Under the pieces are notes generated by a model. The model made no database searches and was not told the DNA's origin. It saw only the letters and a list, made by a program, of their open reading frames with translations. Positions 15,409-21,697 of a stretch of 26,451 nt of DNA are shown here, one piece after another (position 1 is the first letter of the stretch; every line of letters begins with the position of its first letter). This stretch comes from an uncultured Collinsella sp. GTDB taxonomy: Bacteria > Actinomycetota > Coriobacteriia > Coriobacteriales > Coriobacteriaceae. The translations under genes were made by a program, and so were the position numbers. The stretch is taken from the NCBI GenBank assembly GCA_900548815.1, contig URLR01000025.1:1-26451 (forward strand), in the 5' to 3' direction.

Positions 15409-15445
15409 ATGGGGCGGTGCGGGTTTTCGCACCGCCCCATTCTTG
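15409..15445 (+). terminator. Intrinsic terminator after arcA1
   Basis: Perfect 13-base arms 15409-15421 and 15428-15440 (ATGGGGCGGTGCG and its complement) with the loop GGTTTT, followed by TCTTG. The stem is very stable but the T-run is short, so some read-through into the aminotransferase gene is plausible. Confidence 0.85.
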
Positions 15446-15496
15446 TATGAGGAACGTCAACTCGATTGGATGACTGCTTTTGTAAGGAGCTTGGCC

Positions 15497-16621
15497 ATGG
15501 ATATCAAGACAATCGGCGTTGAGGAATGGCTCAACGTTTGGGAGAAGAGCGCCACGTGGGATATCGCCCAGTCGACGATCTCCTCGCTTACCATGGGCGA
15601 GCTGCGCGCGCTCGACGAGCAGGACGGCGCCACGTTCTACGAGCGCCTGGATCGCGAGAAGATGAACTACGGCTGGATCGAGGGTTCGCCTGAGTTTAAG
15701 GCCGAGGTTGCCAAGCTGTATCGTCGCGAGGTCAATCCCGATCACATTCTGCAGACCAATGGCTGCACGGGCGCGAACCTCAACGCCATCATGGCCGTAG
15801 TCGAGCCCGGCGACCACGTTATCGCCGAGTGGCCTACCTATGCGCCGCTCTATGAGATCCCGCGTACGCTTGGCGCCGAGGTCGAGTATTGGGAGCTTTG
15901 CGAGGAGCTCGGATGGAAACCCGATATCGAGGAGCTCAAGCGCTTGGTGCGCCCCAACACCAAGCTCATCTGCATCAATAACGCATCGAACCCCATCGGA
16001 ACGGTGCTCGATGCCGATATGCTCGGCCAGATTGCCGAGATCGCCCGTTCGGTGGGCGCCTACGTGCTGTGCGACGAGGTGTACCTGCCGCTTGAGAACA
16101 CCGAGGCCTTTATGTCGATGGCCGATGTGTACGAGAAAGCCATCGTCACCAACTCGGTGTCCAAGACCTATTCGACGCCTGCGGCCCGCGTGGGCTGGGT
16201 CGTGGCCGACGAAGAGGTGTCCAACCGCATCCGTACCTATCGCGATTACACCATGATCTGCGGCGGCGTGTTCAACGATGCCCTGGCGACCTATGTGCTT
16301 GAGCACAAGGACAAGATCCTAGAGCGCAATCGCAAGATCGTGTTTGGAAACCGCGATATCGCACAGGCTTGGATAGACACGCAGCATCGTGTCTCCTGGA
16401 CGGCCCCGCAGGGTGTGTCCACCTCGTTTATCCAGCTGGACATTCCCGAGGATGACGAGGAGTTCTGCAAGCGCCTGATGGCCGAGAGGGGAGTGCTGCT
16501 GGTGCCCGGCAGCCGCTTTGAGCTTCCCTGCGGCGCACGCCTGGGCTACTGCGCGAGCGAGGACGTTCTGCGCGAGGGCCTAAGGCTTTTGGGCGAGGCG
16601 CTGGCGGAGTTCGATCGCTAG
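15497..16621 (+). CDS. PLP-dependent class I/II aminotransferase, ArcT-like
   Basis: Fold-type I aminotransferase of 374 residues. The PLP-binding Lys is K223 in NSVSKTYSTPAARVGW, with NNASNPIGTV near 161-170 and the cofactor-contacting Asp in CDEVYLP (D193). A conserved substrate-carboxylate Arg is likely in ELPCGARLGYC near the C-terminus. AAGGAG six to seven bases from ATG 15497 sets the start; an upstream ATG (15443) overlaps the terminator end and lacks a ribosome-binding site. Several lactic acid bacteria carry a putative transaminase, ArcT, inside the arginine deiminase cluster, and this gene sits between two arcA copies. An arginine-, citrulline- or ornithine-linked substrate is therefore an inference from context. 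Resemblance to capreomycidine-synthase-type enzymes is possible but was not tested. No clear promoter of its own was found in the 50 bases after the arcA1 terminator. Confidence 0.88.
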   Translation: MDIKTIGVEEWLNVWEKSATWDIAQSTISSLTMGELRALDEQDGATFYERLDREKMNYGWIEGSPEFKAEVAKLYRREVNPDHILQTNGCTGANLNAIMAVVEPGDHVIAEWPTYAPLYEIPRTLGAEVEYWELCEELGWKPDIEELKRLVRPNTKLICINNASNPIGTVLDADMLGQIAEIARSVGAYVLCDEVYLPLENTEAFMSMADVYEKAIVTNSVSKTYSTPAARVGWVVADEEVSNRIRTYRDYTMICGGVFNDALATYVLEHKDKILERNRKIVFGNRDIAQAWIDTQHRVSWTAPQGVSTSFIQLDIPEDDEEFCKRLMAERGVLLVPGSRFELPCGARLGYCASEDVLREGLRLLGEALAEFDR

Positions 16622-16675
16622 GATCACGACTCCCTTCGAAGGCCGTATTCAAATTGGCCGACAATAATCGAAAAC

Positions 16676-16709
16676 GGACCTGTTTCCCTCGGGGATCGGG
16701 TCCTTTTTT
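16676..16709 (+). terminator. Intrinsic terminator after the aminotransferase
   Basis: GGACCTG (16676-16682) pairs with CGGGTCC (16697-16703) with one G-T pair, an inner CCC/GGG continues the stem, and TTTTTT follows. Confidence 0.85.
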
Positions 16710-17046
16710 CTATACCGAGAAGTCAAGTTGTTACAAATGGAGACGCAAGATCGATCGGGTATTCGACGGGCCTTATACTGAGCTTCCGGTGAACGGTATC
16801 CAGTGTCTGGTAAACGGTAATCTGTTTGCCAAAAATGAATAGGACGAACTTTTTTCTGAATAAAAATCAAAATGGTTGAGACGTAGCGAGAATTGCGAAT
16901 TCTATTCATATCGTTGCGCGAAATATGCAATTTGAGGGTGATTTAACAAAGATTAGTTTCAATCGATTTTTCGGTTAAAAAGGCGTTTAAGCACGTAAAT
17001 ACACTTTATTAAATCAAAGTGTGCCATGCGTGAAGTATATGTGTAT
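16710..17046. promoter_or_regulatory. AT-rich region upstream of arcA2 with a distal site pair
   Basis: Non-coding and AT-rich, like the stretch before arcA1. GAACGGT (16791-16797) and AAACGGT (16812-16818) are 21 bases apart, the same spacing as the promoter-proximal pair but in the opposite orientation (ACCGTTC and ACCGTTT on the minus strand). Read on the minus strand, the first has ATACCGTTCACC, close to ATGCCGTTCACC at 17045-17056. No convincing gene is present. Confidence 0.45.
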
Positions 17047-17116
17047 GCCGTTCACCCCTCATATAAAACCGTTCGGGGGCGAGGTGGAAGTATGAACTAA
17101 TTTTGGATATAAATAT
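17047..17116 (+). promoter_or_regulatory. arcA2 promoter with paired CCGTTC sites
   Basis: GCCGTTC (17047-17053) and ACCGTTC (17068-17074) are 21 bases apart. The 22-base block 17068-17089 matches the arcA1 block exactly. TATAAA at 17108-17113 in TTTTGGATATAA is the likely -10. Every landmark is offset by exactly 3090 bases from arcA1 (13957, 13978, 14018, 14106), although the sequence between landmarks has changed. Confidence 0.6.
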
Positions 17117-17119
17117 GTC

Positions 17120-17195
17120 GTCAGCAATAACGCCTCACACGGAGGGGCGCTAACGAATCGGCCCTGACAGGGGCCCGAAAGAAAGGTAGGAGGCC
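17120..17195 (+). ncRNA. Structured leader of arcA2 (cis-regulatory candidate)
   Basis: Hairpin A pairs CGCCTC (17131-17136) with GGGGCG (17144-17149) around the loop ACACGGA. Hairpin B pairs GGCCC (17160-17164) with GGGCC (17171-17175). Relative to arcA1, one U-G pair of hairpin A has become C-G and one C-G has become U-G, so pairing is kept. Both loops end in ACGGA and have seven bases. The regulator, if any, is unknown. Confidence 0.5.
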
Positions 17196-18438
17196 ATGAC
17201 GAAAGGTCTGCACGTGCCTTCCGAGATCGGCAAGCTCAGGAAGGTCTGCCTGCACCGTCCCGGCGACGAGCTCCTCAACCTGCCGCCCGACGAGCTCGAG
17301 CGACTCCTGTTCGACGACGTCCCGTTCCTGGAGGTCGCGCAGCAGGAGCACGACACCTTCGCCCAGATCCTGAGGGACCAGGGCGTGGAGGTCCTCTACC
17401 TCGAGAACCTCGTCGCCGAGGTGTTCGACCAGGTCCCCGGCGCCCGCGCCGAGTTCACCGACCAGTACATCGCCGAGGCCGGCATCCGCGGCCAGCACAT
17501 GCCGCAGATCGTCCGCGAGAAGCTGGACTCCATCGAGGACAACCTCGAGTTCGTAAAGAAGACCATGGCCGGCATGACCAAGTCCGAGATCGACATGCCC
17601 CTCACGGCGTCCACGACCCTCGACTCCCTGGTCAACTCCGAGTCCGAGTCCGACCTGATCATCGACCCGATGCCCAACCTCTACTTCACCCGCGACCCGT
17701 TCGCGGTCGTCGGCGAGGGCGTCAACCTCAACCGCATGTACTCGGTCACCCGCAACCGCGAGACCCTGTACGGCAAGTACGTCTTCAAGTACCACCCCGA
17801 CTACAAGGACGTCTCCCTGTACTTCCGCCGCGACTGCCAGTTCCACACCGAGGGCGGCGACGTGCTGAACATCAACGAGAAGACCCTCGCCGTCGGCATC
17901 TCCCAGCGCACCCAGGCCGCGGCCATCGACGTCATGGCCCAGAACATCTTCTGGAACTCCGACTCCAAGGTCGAGCGCATCCTGGCCTTCGACATCCCGG
18001 TCTCGCGCGCCTTCATGCACCTCGACACGGTCTTCACCCAGATCGACGTCGATAAGTTCACGATCCACCCCGCCATCATGGGCACCCTGCGCGCCTACGA
18101 GCTGACTGCCGGCAAGAACCCGGGCGACGTGAACATCCGCCTGATCGAGGACACCCTCGAGCACGTCCTGGAGGACGCCACCGGCGTCGACCAGGTCAAG
18201 CTGATCCCCTGCGGCGGCGGCGACCCGATCGCGGCCTCCCGCGAGCAGTGGAACGACGGCTCCAACACCCTGTGCGTCGAGCCCGGCAAGATCTGCGTCT
18301 ACGCCCGCAACACCGTCACCAACGACGTGCTGTACAAGGAGGGCCTGGACCTTCTCGTCGTGCCCTCCGCCGAGCTCTCCCGCGGCCGCGGCGGCCCGCG
18401 CTGCATGAGCATGCCCTTCTGGCGCGAGGACCTCTAAG
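17172..18438. repeat. 1267-bp identical direct repeat, copy 2
   Basis: Second copy of the repeat at 14082-15348, in the same orientation, 3090 bases downstream, with the aminotransferase gene between the two. Confidence 0.93.
17196..18437 (+). CDS. arcA: Arginine deiminase, copy 2
   Basis: Same 413-residue protein and same nucleotide sequence as copy 1, including C403, H275 and D167, so the enzyme made is the same. What differs is control: the promoter and leader have the same design but different intervening bases, and the downstream context is arcB and arcD rather than a strong terminator. This copy is therefore the one positioned to be expressed with the rest of the pathway. Two weakly terminator-like hairpins separate it from arcB, so arcA transcript may exceed arcB transcript. 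If the assembly is from short reads, small differences between the copies could have been averaged away. Confidence 0.96.
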   Translation: MTKGLHVPSEIGKLRKVCLHRPGDELLNLPPDELERLLFDDVPFLEVAQQEHDTFAQILRDQGVEVLYLENLVAEVFDQVPGARAEFTDQYIAEAGIRGQHMPQIVREKLDSIEDNLEFVKKTMAGMTKSEIDMPLTASTTLDSLVNSESESDLIIDPMPNLYFTRDPFAVVGEGVNLNRMYSVTRNRETLYGKYVFKYHPDYKDVSLYFRRDCQFHTEGGDVLNINEKTLAVGISQRTQAAAIDVMAQNIFWNSDSKVERILAFDIPVSRAFMHLDTVFTQIDVDKFTIHPAIMGTLRAYELTAGKNPGDVNIRLIEDTLEHVLEDATGVDQVKLIPCGGGDPIAASREQWNDGSNTLCVEPGKICVYARNTVTNDVLYKEGLDLLVVPSAELSRGRGGPRCMSMPFWREDL

Positions 18439-18449
18439 TCTTTCCGTTT

Positions 18450-18497
18450 CCGGTGCGGTCCCCCTACAACCGCACCGGTTTCGCCCGTCAAACGGGC
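18450..18497 (+). promoter_or_regulatory. Two hairpins between arcA2 and arcB
   Basis: CCGGTGCGGT (18450-18459) pairs with ACCGCACCGG (18469-18478), then GCCCGT (18483-18488) pairs with ACGGGC (18492-18497). Neither has a proper T-run (TTTC follows the first). They fit a partial terminator, a processing site or an mRNA 3'-end protector that would uncouple arcA2 and arcB levels. GAAAGGAAACGAACC then provides the arcB ribosome-binding site. Confidence 0.6.
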
Positions 18498-18542
18498 AAC
18501 ACTAATACTTACGTAATTCATTTTTTCGAAAGGAAACGAACC

Positions 18543-19538
18543 ATGGGTGTTAACCTCTCCGGCCGTAGCTTCCTCAAGCTCCTCGACCTCTCCACCGAGG
18601 AGATCGAGTACTTGCTCAAGCTTTCCAAGAACTTCAAGGACATGAAGCGCGCTGGCGTTCCGCACCGCTATCTCGAGGGCAAGAACATCGTTCTGCTCTT
18701 CCAGAAGACCTCCACTCGTACCCGCTGCGCCTTCGAGGTCGGCGGCATGGATCTGGGCATGGGCGTGACCTACCTAGATCCGGGTTCGTCGCAGATGGGC
18801 AAGAAGGAGTCCATCGAGGACACCGCTCGCGTTCTCGGCCGCATGTATGACGGCATCGAGTTCCGTGGCTTTGCCCAGGACGACGTCGAGGAGCTCGCTG
18901 CTAAGTCCGGCGTGCCCGTGTGGAACGGCCTGACCACCGAGTGGCACCCCACCCAGATGCTCGCCGACATCCTGACCGTCCAGGAGAACTTCAACTACGA
19001 CATCAAGGGCAAGACCCTCGTCTTCATGGGCGACTGCAAGAACAACGTCGCTCGTTCCCTCATGGTCGTCTGCTCCAAGCTCGGCATGAACTTCGTGGCC
19101 TGCGGCCCCGAGGAGTGCATGCCCGCTGACGACGTCATCGAGGCCTGCAAGCCCATCGCCGAGGCCAACGGCTGCACCATCAAGCTGACTACCGACGTCA
19201 AGGACGGCGTCACCGGTGCCGACGTTATCTACACCGACGTGTGGGTCTCCATGGGCGAGCCCGACGAGGTCTGGGCCGAGCGCATCGCTCAGCTCACCCC
19301 GTATCGCGTTACCTCCGAGGTCATGGCTATGGCCAACCTGGGTGCCATCTTCCTGCACTGCCTGCCCAGCTTCCACGACACCAACACCACGATTGGCGCC
19401 GAGAAGTGCGAGCAGTTCGGCATCACCGAGCAGGAGGTCACCGACGAGGTCTTCGAGAGCCCCGCTTCCAAGGTCTTCGACGAGGCCGAGAACCGCATGC
19501 ACACCATCAAGGCTGTCATGTACGCCACGCTCAAGTAA
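18543..19538 (+). CDS. arcB: Ornithine carbamoyltransferase, catabolic
   Basis: In the deiminase pathway it splits citrulline with phosphate into ornithine and carbamoyl phosphate; cytoplasmic. The 331-residue protein has the carbamoyl-phosphate site STRTR at 57-61, HPTQ at 135-138, DVWVSMGE at 232-239 and the ornithine-binding HCLPSFHD at 272-279 (the common form has A in place of S). The start is ATG 18543, set by AAAGGAAACGAACC; an upstream in-frame ATG lies within the arcA2/arcB hairpin region and is rejected. The catabolic assignment rests on position between arcA2 and arcD, since sequence alone does not separate it cleanly from the anabolic ArgF. A terminator-like stem follows. Confidence 0.94.
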   Translation: MGVNLSGRSFLKLLDLSTEEIEYLLKLSKNFKDMKRAGVPHRYLEGKNIVLLFQKTSTRTRCAFEVGGMDLGMGVTYLDPGSSQMGKKESIEDTARVLGRMYDGIEFRGFAQDDVEELAAKSGVPVWNGLTTEWHPTQMLADILTVQENFNYDIKGKTLVFMGDCKNNVARSLMVVCSKLGMNFVACGPEECMPADDVIEACKPIAEANGCTIKLTTDVKDGVTGADVIYTDVWVSMGEPDEVWAERIAQLTPYRVTSEVMAMANLGAIFLHCLPSFHDTNTTIGAEKCEQFGITEQEVTDEVFESPASKVFDEAENRMHTIKAVMYATLK

Positions 19539-19553
19539 GAGCATCTAGCATCT

Positions 19554-19590
19554 CGCTCGGGGTGTATTGCTGCACACCCCGAGCGGCTTT
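19554..19590 (+). terminator. Terminator-like stem after arcB
   Basis: CGCTCGGGGTGT (19554-19565) pairs perfectly with ACACCCCGAGCG (19574-19585), followed by GCTTTGTCT. Very stable stem, weak T-run, so partial read-through into arcD is likely. Confidence 0.7.
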
Positions 19591-19686
19591 GTCTGGTAAA
19601 TATCTCGCGTCGGGCGGTGGGCACGGCACGGAAGATCCGCTTCGCACGAGAAAGTTAAATGATTTATGAAGGGGGGGATGAGAACC

Positions 19687-21165
19687 ATGACTGAGACCGC
19701 TAAGAAAAAGCGCGGTATGCCTTCATCGTTCACCATTCTTCTAGCTCTGCTGGCAATTGTTGCAGTGATTACCGTTATCGTCTCCGGCACGTCCGGCGGC
19801 GCGGTTACTGCCGCCCGTCTGAGCGATTTCTGCACCGCCCCGATTAAGGGCTTCGCTGACGCTCTGCCCGTCTGCCTCTTCGTTATGATCCTGGGCGGCT
19901 TCCTCGGCATGATGACCGAGACCGGCGCTCTGGACAACGGCATCGCCGTCCTGGTGCAGAAGCTTAAGGGTAACGAGATCATGCTCATTCCCGTGCTGAT
20001 GCTCATCTTCTCCCTCGGTGGTACCACCTATGGTATGTGCGAGGAGACCGTTCCCTTCTACGCCCTGCTCGCCGCTACCATGATGGCTGCTGGCTTCGAC
20101 CCCATGGTCGGCGCCGCTACCGTCCTGCTCGGCGCTGGCTGCGGCTGCCTCGGCTCCACGGTTAACCCGTTCGCCGTCGGCGCTGCCGTCGACGCCCTGA
20201 CCGGCGTTGACATTGCCGTGAACCAGTCCATCATCATCGGCCTCGGTGCCGTCCTGTGGCTTGTTACCACCGTCATGTCCATCGTCTTCGTGATGAACTA
20301 TGCCAAGAAGGTCAAGGCTGACAAGGGTTCCACCATCCTGTCGATGCAGGAGCTCAAGGACGCCGAAGAGGCTCACGGCAAGGCTGCTTCCGAGGTCCAC
20401 AAGGAGGTCAAGCTCACCGGTCGTCAGAAGGGTGTTCTGATCGCCTTCGCCTTCACCTTCGTCGTCATGATCGTCGGCTTCATCCCGCTGGCCGACCTCA
20501 ACGAGGGCGTCGCCAACTTCTTCGACGCTGGCGCTGTCTACGACGCCGACGGTAACGCCGTCGTCCAGGGCTGGTCTGCCCTGATCACCGGCCTGCCCAT
20601 TGGCCAGTGGTACTTCGACGAGGCTTCCACCTGGTTCTTCCTCATGGCCGTCCTGATCGGTATCATCGGTGGCCTGTCCGAGAAGCAGATCGTTAACACC
20701 TTCATCACCGGCGCTGCCGACATGATGTCCGTTGTTCTCGTCATCGCCCTCGCCCGTGGTATCTCCGTCCTCATGGCTAACACCGGCCTCGACGTCTACG
20801 TCCTCGACGCTGCCGCCAACGCCCTGGCTGGCCTGTCCGGTGTGATCTTCGCTCCCATGAGCTTCCTGGTCTACTTCGGCCTGTCCTTCCTGATCCCCTC
20901 GACCTCCGGTATGGCCACCGTCTCCATGCCCATCATGGGACCGCTGGCTGTTAAGCTTGGCTTCTCGCCTGAGGTCATGGTCATGATCTTCTCCGCCGCC
21001 ATCGGTGTCGTGAACCTGTTCACTCCGACCTCCGGCGCCATCATGGGCGGTCTCGCCCTGGCCAAGATCGAGTGGACGACCTGGCTCAAGTTTGCCCTTA
21101 AGCTCATCGTCGCGCTCTCCGTCGTCTGCGCCATCATCCTGACCGTCGCCTGCGTGTTGATCTAA
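19687..21165 (+). CDS. arcD: YfcC/DcuC-family transporter, likely arginine-ornithine antiporter
   Basis: Polytopic inner-membrane protein of 492 residues with about a dozen hydrophobic segments. The first is at about 14-34 after a basic start (TAKKKRGMPSS). Glycine-rich blocks such as GGTTYGMCEETVPFYALL and LGAGCGCLGSTVNPFAVG are typical of the YfcC/C4-dicarboxylate anaerobic carrier family. Members of this family serve as arginine-ornithine exchangers in streptococcal and enterococcal deiminase clusters, and the position after arcB supports that here. Start ATG 19687 has a G-rich ribosome-binding stretch (19669-19677) nine bases upstream; ATG 19666 has none, and ATG 19678 touches that stretch. 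Substrate remains an inference. No carbamate kinase gene follows. Confidence 0.85.
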   Translation: MTETAKKKRGMPSSFTILLALLAIVAVITVIVSGTSGGAVTAARLSDFCTAPIKGFADALPVCLFVMILGGFLGMMTETGALDNGIAVLVQKLKGNEIMLIPVLMLIFSLGGTTYGMCEETVPFYALLAATMMAAGFDPMVGAATVLLGAGCGCLGSTVNPFAVGAAVDALTGVDIAVNQSIIIGLGAVLWLVTTVMSIVFVMNYAKKVKADKGSTILSMQELKDAEEAHGKAASEVHKEVKLTGRQKGVLIAFAFTFVVMIVGFIPLADLNEGVANFFDAGAVYDADGNAVVQGWSALITGLPIGQWYFDEASTWFFLMAVLIGIIGGLSEKQIVNTFITGAADMMSVVLVIALARGISVLMANTGLDVYVLDAAANALAGLSGVIFAPMSFLVYFGLSFLIPSTSGMATVSMPIMGPLAVKLGFSPEVMVMIFSAAIGVVNLFTPTSGAIMGGLALAKIEWTTWLKFALKLIVALSVVCAIILTVACVLI

Positions 21166-21298
21166 GTACCCAACGGGTACCCCACGGAAACCTTGACGAT
21201 CCTGTAAAGGATCACCTGGTCATCGTCTGTCCGGTGGGGTCAACCCACCGGTAGACTCCTACCTTTAGCCCCCTTCCGTTCCGTGCGCGGGAGGGGGC
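21166..21298 (+). repeat. Cluster of four hairpins after arcD
   Basis: In order: GTACCC/GGGTAC (21166-21180), directly after the stop codon; GACGAT/ATCGTC (21195-21227) overlapping GATCCT/AGGATC (21198-21213); CCGGTGGG/CCCACCGG (21231-21251); and GCCCCCT/AGGGGGC (21268-21298). ACCCCAC at 21179-21185 can alternatively pair with GTGGGGT at 21234-21240, which would exclude the third hairpin. No T-run follows the last stem. Confidence 0.5.
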
Positions 21299-21306
21299 GC
21301 TCTCAT

Positions 21307-21333
21307 GTTGCGCGGTTCTACGAACCGCGCAAC
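21307..21333. repeat. 12-base perfect hairpin
   Basis: GTTGCGCGGTTC (21307-21318) and its exact complement (21322-21333) are separated by TAC. No T-run, so a role as terminator is not supported. Confidence 0.55.
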
Positions 21334-21353
21334 CAGTCGACGCTGCGCGCCGC

Positions 21354-21439
21354 CCAGGACGACAATTTGTCATTCAAAAGGCAAGGCATGACCAAAAGGT
21401 CTATGCCTTGCCTTTTTCATGCCAACTTGTACGTCCTGG
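21354..21439. terminator. Nested palindrome with bidirectional terminator core
   Basis: The inner arms AAAAGGCAAGGCAT (21376-21389) and ATGCCTTGCCTTTT (21403-21416) give A-stem-T on both strands and run into one more T. An outer stem, CCAGGACG plus ACAA (21354-21365) with TTGT plus CGTCCTGG (21427-21439, one bulged A), surrounds it. It resembles the other nested palindromes in layout but lacks the TGCGGAA loop sequence. It is the best candidate for the end of arcD transcripts. Confidence 0.7.
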
Positions 21440-21482
21440 ACGTCGCTCGCTGACTTATGCTCAACCTGCGACGTTTCTGTTG

Positions 21483-21515
21483 TTGGTGCAAAGGGGTCAG
21501 GTTACTTTGCACCAA
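21483..21515. repeat. 11-base inverted repeat
   Basis: TTGGTGCAAAG (21483-21493) and CTTTGCACCAA (21505-21515) pair perfectly around an 11-base loop. Function unknown. Confidence 0.5.
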
Positions 21516-21521
21516 AAGGGG

Positions 21522-21590
21522 AAGTTGCGGTGGAATAGTTCCTGTTTGGCCGTCTTGAGGGGTTAAACGGGAACTATTTCACCGCAACTT
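21522..21590. repeat. 26-base stem with two G-U pairs
   Basis: Arms 21522-21547 and 21565-21590 pair along all 26 positions, 24 by Watson-Crick pairs and two by G-T/U wobble, around a 17-base loop. The stem lies upstream of the TATAAT at 21653, so it is not part of the following gene's leader if that promoter is used. Confidence 0.6.
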
Positions 21591-21652
21591 ATCGATGGCG
21601 TGTTTGGTTGGTGCCTGTTGATGGCCTGGGCTTCGGGAAGGGTCTGCTCCGT

Positions 21653-21658
21653 TATAAT
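21653..21658 (+). promoter_or_regulatory. -10 element of the DUF1846 gene
   Basis: Perfect TATAAT about 40 bases before the ATG. The region 17 bases upstream has no good -35 (GCTTCG). Confidence 0.5.
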
Positions 21659-21697
21659 CGCCTAGGACATTAAATGGAAACGGGACGGGAGCCATAC

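Noticed and set aside
17116..17151. Twelve-codon leader peptide before arcA2 (ATG at 17116, ending TAA)
   Set aside because: The matching frame before arcA1 has a stop and no start codon. The ATG lies upstream of the expected transcription start and lacks a ribosome-binding site. The shared end of the frame is explained by conservation of hairpin A.
14082..18438. Composite transposon made of the two arcA repeats
   Set aside because: The repeats hold only arcA. There is no transposase, no terminal inverted repeats and no target duplication, and the promoters are diverged homologues rather than copies.
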